Below, one piece after another: positions 1 through 8,948 of a DNA stretch of 64,000 nt; the stretch's first letter is position 1; the number at the start of each line of letters is the position of its first letter. The stretch is taken from contig NZ_JAINVX010000002.1 in assembly GCF_019880635.1 (NCBI RefSeq), forward strand, positions 124,001-188,000. Reading direction: 5' to 3'. The DNA comes from Hanstruepera marina. GTDB taxonomy: Bacteria > Bacteroidota > Bacteroidia > Flavobacteriales > Flavobacteriaceae. The notes beneath the pieces are model-generated. The model did not search any database and was not told the DNA's origin. It worked only from the letters and a program-made list of their open reading frames with translations. The position numbers and the translations under genes are program-made.

Positions 1-396
1 ATTGTGGGCTTCAAAAAGATTAACACGGTTTAAAACAAAGTCTACACGATCTTGCATTTCACTTTTGCTTTGTTTGGTAAACATGCGCAAGGGGAACATC
101 ACATTTTCGGCAATGGTCATCGAGTCAAATAAGGCACTGCCTTGAAATACCATGCCCATTTCGGCTCGCAAGTCACGCTTTTCATCATCGCTTAAGTTAG
201 CATATATTTTTCCATCGTATGAAATAGTACCTTTTTCAGGATGAAAAAGACCTAACAGGCATTTTAGAAATACCGTTTTACCAGAACCACTTTGTCCAAT
301 AACCAAACTGGTTTTGCCTTTTTCAAAAACAGTGGAAATACCCTTTAAAATATGGGCTTCTCCAAACGACTTATGCAAATCTTTAACTTCTATCAT
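1..396 (-). CDS. ABC transporter ATP-binding protein, MlaF-like (3' end outside window)
   Basis: The visible 132 codons begin with MIEVKDLHKSFG and carry a Walker A motif GQSGSGKT at about residues 34-41 and a Q-loop (GMVFQGSALFDSM) near residue 82. The signature motif, Walker B and the end of the protein lie outside the window. The start ATG overlaps the stop of the upstream permease gene by one base (TAATG), so the two are translationally coupled. Together they are the ATPase and MlaE-type permease of an Mla-like transporter, a family that moves phospholipids between outer and inner membranes. A substrate-binding MCE protein would be expected just beyond the window edge. The family call is firm; the lipid substrate is inferred from the permease. 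Confidence 0.88.
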   Translation of the reverse strand, partial: MIEVKDLHKSFGEAHILKGISTVFEKGKTSLVIGQSGSGKTVFLKCLLGLFHPEKGTISYDGKIYANLSDDEKRDLRAEMGMVFQGSALFDSMTIAENVMFPLRMFTKQSKSEMQDRVDFVLNRVNLFEAHN

Positions 397-1133
397 TAGC
401 TCAACATCAATTGGGTTAATAAATAATTTAAAAGAATAATCATAACACTGGTCCAAACAAACGATGTGGTACTGGCTTTACCAACTTCCAAGGCTCCACC
501 TTTCATAAAGTAACCGTAATAGGACGGGATTGTAGCCAATAAAAAGGCAAAAACAAAGGTTTTAACAAAGGCATACGTAATATGAAAAGTGTTAAAATCC
601 ATTTGAACACCGGTAATATAATCTTCCAAGGTGCTAAACCCACCATAAATACAGGCGGCCATACCACCTAAAATACCCAAAAACATCGCTATGGAAATAA
701 CAAAGGGATAAAGCATCATGGCAATAAACTTAGGAAACACCAAATAGTTTATGGCATTAATACCCATGACTTCAAGGGCGTCAATCTGTTCGGTTACACG
801 CATAGTTCCAATACTGGATGTAATAAACGAACCGACCTTACCAGCCATAATAATAGAAATAAAGGTGGGAGCAAATTCTAATACTACCGATTGCCTTGTG
901 GCAAAACCTACCAGATATTTTGGGATAAGTGGGTTGTCAATATTAAGTGCTGTTTGTATGGTAACGACACCGCCAACAAAAAAGGATATAAAGGCTACAA
1001 TACCAAGTGACCCAAAAATTAAATCGTCAATATCTTTAAAGATTAATGTTTTCATGACCGACCATTTGGTTGGCTTACGAAACATTTCTTTAATCATTAA
1101 AAAATAAGTACCAATATTATAGAGGTAAGTCAT
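396..1133 (-). CDS. MlaE family ABC transporter permease
   Basis: This 245-residue polytopic membrane protein has the usual MlaE length and hydrophobic pattern. It has a conserved central block (GKVGSFITSSIGTMRVTEQI, about residues 98-117) followed by DALEVMGINAINYLVFPK, the MlaE/YrbE hallmark. Family members form the inner-membrane channel of retrograde phospholipid or other lipid transporters that keep the outer membrane asymmetric. It is the first gene of a minus-strand unit and is followed, with a one-base overlap, by its ATPase. It is divergent from the phosphatase gene, with 96 bases between them. Confidence 0.93.
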   Translation of the reverse strand: MTYLYNIGTYFLMIKEMFRKPTKWSVMKTLIFKDIDDLIFGSLGIVAFISFFVGGVVTIQTALNIDNPLIPKYLVGFATRQSVVLEFAPTFISIIMAGKVGSFITSSIGTMRVTEQIDALEVMGINAINYLVFPKFIAMMLYPFVISIAMFLGILGGMAACIYGGFSTLEDYITGVQMDFNTFHITYAFVKTFVFAFLLATIPSYYGYFMKGGALEVGKASTTSFVWTSVMIILLNYLLTQLMLS

Positions 1134-1211
1134 AGAGAAATTTATTAATGCTAAAATAAAAAACTAAAATGTATTTAACTGTAATTTTAAATAGGGATAT
1201 CTAAAAATCAG

Positions 1212-1219
1212 TATTTTTG
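1212..1219 (+). promoter_or_regulatory. Probable -7 promoter element of the phosphatase gene
   Basis: TATTTTTG matches the Bacteroidota -7 consensus TAnnTTTG and ends 10 bases before the annotated ATG. No clear TTG lies 17-23 bases upstream, so this is a partial match. Its closeness to the ATG at 1230 implies a very short leader; a second in-frame ATG at 1239 is possible. Confidence 0.4.
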
Positions 1220-1229
1220 AGACCTAATT

Positions 1230-2894
1230 ATGAAATACATGAAAAACCAAGTCTTGTTTTTACTTTTAGTTTTTAGCTTTTTAACAGTAAAGGCGCAATA
1301 TAATGAACCTAATAACAGACCAAAATTGGTAGTTGGTATAGTAGTAGACCAAATGCGTTATGATTATTTAACGCGTTTTTACAATAAGTATGGCGAAGGC
1401 GGTTTTAAGCGTATGATACGAGATGGCTTTAATTGTAAGAACAATCATTTTAATTATATACCAACCAAGACAGCCCCAGGGCATGCCTCTATTTTTACAG
1501 GAACAACACCAAAATTTCACGGTATAATAGGGAATGACTGGTTTGACAAAAAGCTTGGTGAAAATGTGTATTGTGTAAATGATAATAGCTTTAAATCTGT
1601 GGGTACAGATAACAAAAAAGGTCAAATGTCTCCCCATCGTATGTTGACTACGACTTTTGCAGACGAGAATAGGTTGTTTACGCAAATGCGCGGTAAAACA
1701 ATAGGTGTTTCAATAAAGGACAGAGGAGCAGTTTTACCTGCTGGTCATACGGCAAATGCGGCGTATTGGGTAGATGATAAAGGGACTGGAAATTGGATTT
1801 CGAGTTCGTTTTATATGAAAGAATTGCCTAACTGGGTAAAACGTTTTAATGAATCGAACAAAACGGAACAGTATTTTAAAACTTGGGATACCTATTATGA
1901 TATTGATTCATATACAGAAAGTGGTGATGACCTTAACACCTTTGAAGGTGGTTTTAGTGGAAAGGAAACGGCTACATTTCCTTATGACTTGAACGCTTTA
2001 AAAGCCGATAATGGGAATTATAAAATAATTGTTGAAACGCCGTACGGAAACAGTTTGATTACCGATTTCACTTTAGAATTACTTAAAGAGGAGGGTTTAG
2101 GAAAAGATAATTATACCGATGTGTTGACAGTGAGTTATTCCAGTACTGATAAGGTAGGGCATAATTTTGGTGTTAACTCTAAAGAAGTAGAGGATACCTA
2201 TATTCGTTTGGATTTAGATTTAGAACGTCTGTTTAAGGCTTTGGACGATGAAGTAGGGGCTGATAATTACGTTGTGTTTTTAACCGCAGATCATGGAGCG
2301 CCAAACGTACCTTCGTATTTACAGTCTAATAAAATACCAGCCGGATTATTTGATTTGAATGCCATGGTTGATGCCTTGAATAGTGAACTAGAGGAAGAAT
2401 ACGGCGTTAAGAAATTGATATTAAGCCGAATTAACAACCAGATTTTTTTTAACCATAAAAAGATTTCAAAATCTAATTTAGATTTGAGTGAGTTAAAAGA
2501 ACGAGTTTCCAATAAGTTATTACAATATAGATTGATAGATAAAGTTTACACCACTTCTGATGGTAATCAGTTAGAACTTGCCAATGGGTATCTGGAAAAC
2601 ATGTTAATGAATGGGCATAATCAAAAACGATCTGGCGATATTGTTTTTGTATTTAATCCAGCCGTTTTTAAGGACACTCTTTGGAACCGAACAGGAACAG
2701 ATCATCACTCCGGTTTAAATTACGACACCCATGTACCACTATTGTTTTTTGGTAAGGGTATAGCAAAAGGGAGTACATTGCAACGTACCAACATTACTGA
2801 TATAGCACCAACTATTTCGGCTTTACTTAATATAAGTTTACCAAATGGAGCGATCGGGAATCCCCTTGAATTTGTATTTGAAACCCAAGAATAA
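1230..2894 (+). CDS. Alkaline phosphatase family protein (PafA-like), secreted
   Basis: The 554-residue product has an N-terminal signal peptide ending near VKAQ (residue 23) and an alkaline phosphatase superfamily fold. Visible metal-site and catalytic elements are VVDQMRYDYL, the nucleophile region TKTAPGHASIFTG (a Thr nucleophile, as in Elizabethkingia PafA), SIKDRGAVLPAGH (the Lys/Arg pair that marks PafA-type monoesterases), STDKVGHNFG, LTADHG and TDHHSG. The family hydrolyses phosphate monoesters in the periplasm. The gene ends 6 bases from the convergent acyl-CoA-binding protein gene. The start could be ATG 1230 or 1239; both keep the signal peptide. Confidence 0.9.
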   Translation: MKYMKNQVLFLLLVFSFLTVKAQYNEPNNRPKLVVGIVVDQMRYDYLTRFYNKYGEGGFKRMIRDGFNCKNNHFNYIPTKTAPGHASIFTGTTPKFHGIIGNDWFDKKLGENVYCVNDNSFKSVGTDNKKGQMSPHRMLTTTFADENRLFTQMRGKTIGVSIKDRGAVLPAGHTANAAYWVDDKGTGNWISSSFYMKELPNWVKRFNESNKTEQYFKTWDTYYDIDSYTESGDDLNTFEGGFSGKETATFPYDLNALKADNGNYKIIVETPYGNSLITDFTLELLKEEGLGKDNYTDVLTVSYSSTDKVGHNFGVNSKEVEDTYIRLDLDLERLFKALDDEVGADNYVVFLTADHGAPNVPSYLQSNKIPAGLFDLNAMVDALNSELEEEYGVKKLILSRINNQIFFNHKKISKSNLDLSELKERVSNKLLQYRLIDKVYTTSDGNQLELANGYLENMLMNGHNQKRSGDIVFVFNPAVFKDTLWNRTGTDHHSGLNYDTHVPLLFFGKGIAKGSTLQRTNITDIAPTISALLNISLPNGAIGNPLEFVFETQE

Positions 2895-2900
2895 CTGTTA

Positions 2901-3167
2901 TTACTTTCTGTATAAAAAGTAATTGTCTACCAAGTCTATATAAATTTGTTTAGCCTCGTCTGTTGAAATGTTCTTGACCTGAAATAGGGCGTTGGTTTTA
3001 AACGCATTGATTATGGGTTTTTTACTGCTTGGCCTGCCATAATTGTTAGTGGCTTTTTTGTAGTAAGCATATAAACGCAGTAAGAAATCTGCCGGAAATG
3101 GCTCGGTGTGCGCATTAATTCGTGCTACAGCGTCTTTAAAGGCAATATCTAATTCTTCTGAAGTCAT
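2901..3167 (-). CDS. Acyl-CoA-binding protein
   Basis: At 88 residues this is the usual length of a single ACBP domain. It has the expected four-helix pattern with the ligand-contact motif LLRLYAYYKKAT and a Tyr/Lys-rich centre. ACBPs bind long-chain acyl-CoA esters in the cytoplasm. The start overlaps the end of the phosphatidylserine decarboxylase gene by 4 bases (ATGA), so it closes a lipid-metabolism operon (cdsA-psd-ACBP). ACBP is mostly eukaryotic but is regularly found in Flavobacteriia. Confidence 0.88.
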   Translation of the reverse strand: MTSEELDIAFKDAVARINAHTEPFPADFLLRLYAYYKKATNNYGRPSSKKPIINAFKTNALFQVKNISTDEAKQIYIDLVDNYFLYRK

Positions 3168-3817
3168 TTTATTTCTGCAATAACACTTTCACCACCTCTA
3201 ACTTTTTGATTAAGCTGTACTTTAATTTCGGAATCTAAAGGTAGAAATAAATCTACTCTAGAACCAAATTTTATAAACCCAGAATCGTCACCTTGACTAA
3301 CTTTGTCATTTGGTTTGGCATAATTTACAATACGTTTAGCAAGTGCACCTGCAATTTGTCTGTATAGCACTTTTCCAAATGAAGGGTTTTCAACAACAAC
3401 GGTTGTACGTTCATTTTCCTCACTGGCTTTTGGGTGCCAAGCAACTAAATATTTTCCAGGATGATATTTACTGAAAACGACTTCGCCTCCAATGGGATAA
3501 CGCGTAACATGAACATTTATGGGCGACATAAAAACACTAACCTGTATACGTTTGTCTTTAAAATATTCAGGCTCTTCTACTTCTTCTATAACTACTACCT
3601 TACCATCAACAGGCGAAACAACATGTGAATCGTTAAGAAAGATGTTGCGTTTTGGGTTTCTAAAAAATTGGAGAATTAAAACCAAAAACACTAAAAGTGC
3701 AAGCATAATTACAGTGCTTAACCATGAGGCAAGATTAAAACTGTCTACAAGTAAAAATAGTCCAACAACCACAATTAGTGTTAGTACTATAATTTTATGA
3801 CCTTCTTTATGAAACAT
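3164..3817 (-). CDS. Phosphatidylserine decarboxylase family protein
   Basis: This 217-residue protein has two N-terminal hydrophobic segments (about residues 9-50) and a decarboxylase core with the conserved SPVDGKV and SPINVHVTR motifs. The C-terminal self-cleavage site is FGSRVD, where GS would yield the pyruvoyl group on the new alpha chain. It fits the short (type II) PSD class that makes phosphatidylethanolamine. One base separates it from cdsA, which supplies the CDP-diacylglycerol for phosphatidylserine synthesis, so the context agrees. Confidence 0.92.
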   Translation of the reverse strand: MFHKEGHKIIVLTLIVVVGLFLLVDSFNLASWLSTVIMLALLVFLVLILQFFRNPKRNIFLNDSHVVSPVDGKVVVIEEVEEPEYFKDKRIQVSVFMSPINVHVTRYPIGGEVVFSKYHPGKYLVAWHPKASEENERTTVVVENPSFGKVLYRQIAGALAKRIVNYAKPNDKVSQGDDSGFIKFGSRVDLFLPLDSEIKVQLNQKVRGGESVIAEIK

Positions 3818-3818
3818 A

Positions 3819-4628
3819 TTAAATAATTTCTAAAAACAAATAAATAAATGGAGCTGCAAAAATAATACTATCTAACCTATCAAGCAATCCACCATGACCA
3901 GGCATAATAATACCGCTGTCTTTTACATCAGCTTGGCGTTTAAATTTAGATTCTATTAAATCTCCTAAAGTACCAAATACACTAATTATAATGGCTAATA
4001 TTAACCATTGGTTAAAGGTTAGTGTTTCTGTAAAGGTAGCAATAAAATAGCTTGCTATCGATGCAAAAAGCAATCCGCCTAAAAAACCCTCTACTGTTTT
4101 TTTAGGTGAAATTTTTTCAAATAATTTTTGCTTGCCAAAATTTTTACCCACCAAAAAAGCAAAGGTGTCGTTTGTCCAAATCAGTACAAAAGAACCAAAT
4201 AATATTAAGGGTTCATATTTGTTGTTATAATTTGCTATTAATATTAAAAAGACAAAAGCACTTGACAAGTAGAATGTTGTTAGTATAAACCGTTTGGATA
4301 TAAAAAGCGGTATACGCTTTTCAGTAAATAAATCCTTTATTAAAAACAACTGCACAAATATGGTAACCACTTGTAGGATTTGAGTAGCTTCATCCAACCC
4401 TGTATGCGAATTCATGAAAAACTGCCAGTAGCCAAATACTAGGTACAAAACAGTAAAAAATATATAGGGGAAGAATGATTTGTATTCAATTAATTTTTTA
4501 AACTCGGCTAAACAGATAAGCCCAAAAAAATAAAATAAAATGATTAAAGCATGCTCATTTAATAATGATACCATTAATAATGAAATATACACCAAACCCG
4601 TAAAAGATCTTACAAGAATTTCTTTCAT
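3819..4628 (-). CDS. cdsA: Phosphatidate cytidylyltransferase
   Basis: The 269-residue polytopic membrane protein carries the CDS signature in its C-terminal third: KTVEGFLGG, GTLGDLIESKFKRQADVKDS and PGHGGLLDRLDSI. It converts phosphatidic acid and CTP to CDP-diacylglycerol, the branch point of phospholipid synthesis. It starts one base after the stop of the LUD-domain gene and is followed by psd, consistent with one lipid operon. Confidence 0.95.
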   Translation of the reverse strand: MKEILVRSFTGLVYISLLMVSLLNEHALIILFYFFGLICLAEFKKLIEYKSFFPYIFFTVLYLVFGYWQFFMNSHTGLDEATQILQVVTIFVQLFLIKDLFTEKRIPLFISKRFILTTFYLSSAFVFLILIANYNNKYEPLILFGSFVLIWTNDTFAFLVGKNFGKQKLFEKISPKKTVEGFLGGLLFASIASYFIATFTETLTFNQWLILAIIISVFGTLGDLIESKFKRQADVKDSGIIMPGHGGLLDRLDSIIFAAPFIYLFLEII

Positions 4629-4629
4629 T

Positions 4630-5238
4630 TTAAAGGTCTTCTAAAAGAAGTAAGTATAAATTTTTAGAGCTGCTGCCGTAACTCAAGAAGTCCTTTTCTT
4701 CTTGAGACTTAAAGTGCTTTATAGTAGTGATGTTTGTAGGGATACTTGTTTTATTTTTATGTTTTATACCTCGTAAACCTTCACCAATACTACCTACAAT
4801 CTGACTTGTTGTTGCAAATACAATAAGGTTGTTAGGGAATTCACCTAATTTTTTTTCGGCTATTTGATTGGACGATATAAGCAAGGAACCATCATCAGCA
4901 ATTAAATTTTCGCAAGTAGTAACAAAAAATGAAGCGTCACGAAGCGAATCGTGTATTTTAATATTGGTGTTCTTAAACCGGTCTTTAAGATTGGCATCTA
5001 GTATTAAACCGTTTTTGTTTTCCCAATCGTTTTCCTTTAAAATTAAGTCTAAACTTTCAAAAACTTCATCTAAATTTTCGCAATACAAAAACTTTCCACC
5101 ATTAGCTTTAAAGTTTATGGTAAACCTTTCATCTATTGGTAGCTTTATTTCAGGCATATATTTGCCTCTATCGCTTGATTTTAATTCTTCTTCTGAACTA
5201 TCAGATTTTGAACCAAAAATTTTTCTAAAAAGACTCAT
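4630..5238 (-). CDS. LUD domain-containing protein (LutC-like)
   Basis: The 202-residue soluble protein begins MSLFRKIFGSKS and contains the LUD pattern: DASFFVTTCENLIADDGSLLISS in the middle, then NNLIVFATTSQIV. LUD domains occur in lactate-utilisation proteins LutB/LutC, but stand-alone copies between ftsH and cdsA are common in Flavobacteriia and have no established role. No iron-sulphur cysteine motif is present. The family call is good, but lactate oxidation should not be assumed. Confidence 0.8.
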   Translation of the reverse strand: MSLFRKIFGSKSDSSEEELKSSDRGKYMPEIKLPIDERFTINFKANGGKFLYCENLDEVFESLDLILKENDWENKNGLILDANLKDRFKNTNIKIHDSLRDASFFVTTCENLIADDGSLLISSNQIAEKKLGEFPNNLIVFATTSQIVGSIGEGLRGIKHKNKTSIPTNITTIKHFKSQEEKDFLSYGSSSKNLYLLLLEDL

Positions 5239-5356
5239 TTATATTGCGCTATTAATCTGAGTGATTTAAGGTGTTTTTCAAATATAAAAAATCTTAAACG
5301 AACCTTTGGGTTTATTTAAGATTTTTAGTTAAAGTTAACAGAAATACTATTGGTTT

Positions 5357-7324
5357 TTATTCTTCTTCATCAGAAGTTTTTTCTGTTTTGTTTATTTCTT
5401 CAGATTTATCAAAAGGTCTTTTTCCAAAGATTTTTTCCAGATTGTCTTTAAAAATCACTTCTTTCTCTAGAAGAACTTCAGCCAATTGTGTTAGTTTATC
5501 TTTATGTAATTCCAAAAGATTAACTGCACGTTCGTATTGTTCTTCAATAATATCTGAAATTTCTTTATCAATTAGCTCTGCAGTTTGCTCGCTATACGGT
5601 TTTGTAAAGCCATACTCGCTTTGCCCTGAAGAGTCATAATACGTTAAATTACCAACCTTATCGCTTAAGCCATAAATGGTGACCATCGCTCTGGCTTGTT
5701 TTGTAACTTTTTCTAAATCACTTAAGGCTCCAGTAGAAATTTTATTGAAAATCACTTTTTCAGCAGCTCGACCACCAAGGGCAGCACACATTTCATCGAG
5801 CATTTGTTCTGGTCTAACAATTAAGCGCTCTTCAGGTAAATACCACGCAGCACCTAATGAGCGACCACGAGGAACAATAGTGACTTTTACTAAAGGTGCA
5901 GCGTGTTCAAGCATCCAGCTAACAGTCGCATGACCTGCTTCGTGGTAGGCGATTGCTTTTTTCTCGTCTGGCGTAATAATTTTGTTTTTCTTTTCCAATC
6001 CGCCAACTATTCTATCAACAGCATCTAAAAAGTCTTGTTTGTCAACTGCTTTTTTGCCATTTCTGGCAGCAATTAAAGCGGCCTCGTTACATACATTGGC
6101 TATATCTGCTCCTGAAAAACCTGGTGTTTGTTTAGATAGAAAATCTAAATCTAAATCCTTGGCCTTTTTTAAAGGTCTTAAGTGTACTTCAAAAATTTCT
6201 TTACGTTCACGAACGTCTGGAAGGTCAACAAAAATTTGTCTATCAAAACGTCCGGCACGCATTAAGGCTTTGTCTAAAACATCAGCTCGGTTTGTTGCAG
6301 CCAATACAATAACATTACTGTTTGTACCAAAGCCATCCATTTCAGTTAATAACTGGTTAAGTGTGTTTTCACGCTCGTCGTTAGAGCCCGAAAAATTACT
6401 TTTTCCACGAGCACGACCAATAGCATCAATTTCATCAATAAATATAATTGAAGGTGATTTTTCTTTGGCTTGTTTAAATAAGTCACGTACTCTTGAAGCT
6501 CCAACACCTACAAACATTTCAACAAAATCTGAACCGGATAATGAAAAGAAAGGTACTTTGGCTTCTCCGGCTACAGCTCTAGCTAATAAGGTTTTACCAG
6601 TTCCTGGAGGGCCTACTAGTAAAGCTCCTTTTGGTATTTTACCACCCAAAGAAGTGTATTTTTCTGGGTTTTTCAAGAAATCTACAATTTCCTGTACCTC
6701 TTCTTTGGCACCTTCTAAACCAGCAACATCCTTGAAAGATGTCTTTACTTCATCGTTTTCATCAAATAGCTTGGCTTTAGATTTTCCGATATTAAATATT
6801 TGTCCGCCTGCTCCACCACCAGCACCTGATGACATACGTCTCATGATAAAAATCCAAACCCCAATTAATAAAATAAATGGCAAAAGTCCAATAAGGAAAT
6901 CACCCCAAAGGTTTTGTTCGGTTTTATATTCAATTTTAGGTTTAGGGTCTAAATTCTGGGCGTTTATAATGGTGGCTATTTCATCTTCAAAGTTTTGAAG
7001 GTCACCAAATTCAAACGTATAATTTGGCAGTTTTGTGGCTGAAGGTAATAGAGAAGTCGGTTTAGAATTCTTATGTATTTCTTTTTGTTCAGCTTCCTTT
7101 GTTAAATAAACTTTGGCTTCTCGTCTGTTTACAATTTCTACTTTTTCTATATCACCATCCTGAAGAAAGGCCATGAATTGGGAAGGCGTAGTTTGTTTTG
7201 TGTCTTGAAATCCACTGCCACCTAAAATTTGCATGGCTAAAAAGATGACTATTATTCCACCATAAATCCAATACGGATTAAATTTAGGTTTTTTGGCTTT
7301 CGGTTTTTTATTGTCGTTTATCAT
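5357..7324 (-). CDS. ftsH: ATP-dependent zinc metalloprotease FtsH
   Basis: The 655-residue protein has a basic N-terminus, a first membrane helix at about residues 18-34, an extracytoplasmic domain, a second helix at about 143-161, and an AAA domain with Walker A GPPGTGKT (238-245) and Walker B IIFIDEIDAIG (about 293-303). The protease domain has the zinc site HEAGH at 461-465. It degrades misfolded membrane proteins and short-lived regulators. It starts 8 bases after the rsfS stop. The acidic C-terminal tail (SDEEE) is typical of Bacteroidota FtsH. Confidence 0.98.
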   Translation of the reverse strand: MINDNKKPKAKKPKFNPYWIYGGIIVIFLAMQILGGSGFQDTKQTTPSQFMAFLQDGDIEKVEIVNRREAKVYLTKEAEQKEIHKNSKPTSLLPSATKLPNYTFEFGDLQNFEDEIATIINAQNLDPKPKIEYKTEQNLWGDFLIGLLPFILLIGVWIFIMRRMSSGAGGGAGGQIFNIGKSKAKLFDENDEVKTSFKDVAGLEGAKEEVQEIVDFLKNPEKYTSLGGKIPKGALLVGPPGTGKTLLARAVAGEAKVPFFSLSGSDFVEMFVGVGASRVRDLFKQAKEKSPSIIFIDEIDAIGRARGKSNFSGSNDERENTLNQLLTEMDGFGTNSNVIVLAATNRADVLDKALMRAGRFDRQIFVDLPDVRERKEIFEVHLRPLKKAKDLDLDFLSKQTPGFSGADIANVCNEAALIAARNGKKAVDKQDFLDAVDRIVGGLEKKNKIITPDEKKAIAYHEAGHATVSWMLEHAAPLVKVTIVPRGRSLGAAWYLPEERLIVRPEQMLDEMCAALGGRAAEKVIFNKISTGALSDLEKVTKQARAMVTIYGLSDKVGNLTYYDSSGQSEYGFTKPYSEQTAELIDKEISDIIEEQYERAVNLLELHKDKLTQLAEVLLEKEVIFKDNLEKIFGKRPFDKSEEINKTEKTSDEEE

Positions 7325-7332
7325 TAATCTGT

Positions 7333-7704
7333 TTAGTAGTTTGTTTCTATTACTGTTGTTTTTGCGTCACCCCAAAGGCTTTCAATATCATAATATTCTC
7401 GTATATGTTTTTGAAAAACATGTACAACAACATTTACATAATCCATTAATACCCATTCAGCATTACTTTCTCCTTCAATATGCCAAGGCTTGTCTTTTAG
7501 TTCTTTACTAACTTTTTTTTGGATAGCGTTTACAATGGCATTAACTTGTGTGTTGGAAGTACCTTCGCATACAATAAAATAGTCGCAAACTGTGTTTTCA
7601 ATTTCGCGTAAATCTAGAATATTTATTTCTTTACCCTTTACATCTTCAATTCCACTTAATATAGCAGCAATTAACTGGTCTGCATTCGAATGTTTTTTCG
7701 CCAT
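7333..7704 (-). CDS. rsfS: Ribosome silencing factor
   Basis: This 123-residue protein has the Iojap/RsfS fold signature DLREIENTVCDYFIVCEGTSNTQV and HIEGESNAEWVLMDY. The family binds ribosomal protein uL14 and blocks subunit joining when nutrients are short. It heads the minus-strand run that continues with ftsH, and is divergent from birA across a 95-base gap. Confidence 0.96.
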   Translation of the reverse strand: MAKKHSNADQLIAAILSGIEDVKGKEINILDLREIENTVCDYFIVCEGTSNTQVNAIVNAIQKKVSKELKDKPWHIEGESNAEWVLMDYVNVVVHVFQKHIREYYDIESLWGDAKTTVIETNY

Positions 7705-7723
7705 TAATTTGTTTTAATTTGTG

Positions 7724-7731
7724 CAAAGTTA
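7724..7731 (-). promoter_or_regulatory. Probable -7 promoter element of rsfS-ftsH
   Basis: On the minus strand the sequence reads TAACTTTG, a full match to TAnnTTTG, 20 bases upstream of the rsfS ATG. No good -33 TTG was found at the normal spacing, so confidence is limited. Confidence 0.4.
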
Positions 7732-7799
7732 TTATTTTTTAGTTCTTTATACTGTAAAAAAATCATAAGATTTTTTAAGCTGATTAATAACTTTTTCTA

Positions 7800-8531
7800 A
7801 TGCATATAATCAAACTTAATGCCACTGATTCTACAAATTCATATTTAAGGCAATTAAGTAGTGACAAAAGTCTTACCGATTATACAGTTGTTGTAGCTGA
7901 CGAACAGAATTCCGGTCGCGGTCAAATGGGGACTTCTTGGGAAAGCGAAACAGGCAAAAACCTTATGGCTAGCGTGTTTGTTGATGTTTCTTTTTTACCT
8001 TTTAACCTGCAGTTTTATATTAGTATGGCCACTTGTTTGGCATTAATAAAAACGCTTAAGCAATTTTCAATACCTAAATTGAAGATAAAATGGCCTAACG
8101 ACATTTTGTCAGAAAAGAAGAAAATATGTGGTATTTTAATAGAGTATTTGGTTAAGCAAAACAATTTGCAATCTGCTATTATTGGTGTTGGCTTGAATGT
8201 AAACCAGTTGCAATTTGATAATTTGCCACAAGCGTCTTCATTATGCAAAATAACAGGTGTCCACTATAATTTAGATGAACTGCTATTGGGTTTTATTACA
8301 CATTTAAAATATTATTTAGACCTATTGGAACAGAATGAATTGTTCAAAATAAAGCAGGACTATGAATCGTTTTTATTCCGGAAAGATAAACCGTCAACAT
8401 TTAAAGACGCACAAGGGCATCTGTTTTCCGGCTTTATAAAAGCTGTTACAAATTCTGGTAAATTGCAGGTCTTGATTGAAGATAACGAATTACGTGAATA
8501 TGACTTAAAAGAGATTCAGCTTTTGTATTAA
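7800..8531 (+). CDS. birA: Biotin--[acetyl-CoA-carboxylase] ligase (monofunctional)
   Basis: The 243-residue ligase shows the catalytic GRGQMGTSWESETGKN loop, the conserved KIKWPNDIL segment and GVGLNVN. It activates biotin to biotinyl-AMP and attaches it to carrier proteins such as AccB. Unlike the E. coli protein it has no N-terminal DNA-binding domain, so it cannot be a repressor by itself. Its 3' end overlaps the convergent SRPBCC gene by 4 bases. Confidence 0.95.
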   Translation: MHIIKLNATDSTNSYLRQLSSDKSLTDYTVVVADEQNSGRGQMGTSWESETGKNLMASVFVDVSFLPFNLQFYISMATCLALIKTLKQFSIPKLKIKWPNDILSEKKKICGILIEYLVKQNNLQSAIIGVGLNVNQLQFDNLPQASSLCKITGVHYNLDELLLGFITHLKYYLDLLEQNELFKIKQDYESFLFRKDKPSTFKDAQGHLFSGFIKAVTNSGKLQVLIEDNELREYDLKEIQLLY

Positions 8532-8923
8532 ATTGCTGAAGGAATGTTTGTAGAAAGTGTTTCTATAAACTTCGTAATGGGACCTTTTATCATCATGGCC
8601 ATCATAGGATTGAAATCACCGTTAAATACCAACTGAACATGACTTGTATTAGAATCAATGCCTTCAATATGTCCAACAAGTGAAAAATCTATTTTACCAC
8701 CAGCAGCTCCTAAAACAATTTTGTTAGGTGCAGTAACTTCTTTCTTTTTCAAGACAATTTCTGGCATGCCCTTTAAAGCAAACAAAAACTTATCAGTGTC
8801 TAATACTTCAAATTTGCTAATGTTTTCAGGCATAAGCTTTTCGAAATTTTTGACATCAGATAAAAAATCAAAGACCTCTTCAGGTGATTTATTTACAGTT
8901 GTTTTTGGAGATTCTAAATTCAT
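8528..8923 (-). CDS. SRPBCC family protein
   Basis: This 131-residue protein has the small START/Bet v1-like pattern: an initial strand with SPEEVFDFLSDVKNFEKLMPE, repeated beta strands, and a long C-terminal helix. Such proteins bind hydrophobic ligands; no ligand can be named from sequence. It lies 25 bases downstream of pyrE in the same direction, probably in one transcript. Confidence 0.8.
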   Translation of the reverse strand: MNLESPKTTVNKSPEEVFDFLSDVKNFEKLMPENISKFEVLDTDKFLFALKGMPEIVLKKKEVTAPNKIVLGAAGGKIDFSLVGHIEGIDSNTSHVQLVFNGDFNPMMAMMIKGPITKFIETLSTNIPSAI

Positions 8924-8948
8924 AATTGTGTTTTTGTTACTTCACTAA

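Noticed and set aside
4630-5238. LUD protein as part of lactate oxidation
   Set aside because: No lutA/lutB partners or iron-sulphur motifs nearby; only the domain is supported.
5982-6998. Long open frame (338 codons) on the plus strand opposite ftsH
   Set aside because: It is antisense to an unmistakable ftsH, is Ser/Lys-rich with no recognisable motif, and has no promoter; a shadow of the codon pattern on the other strand.
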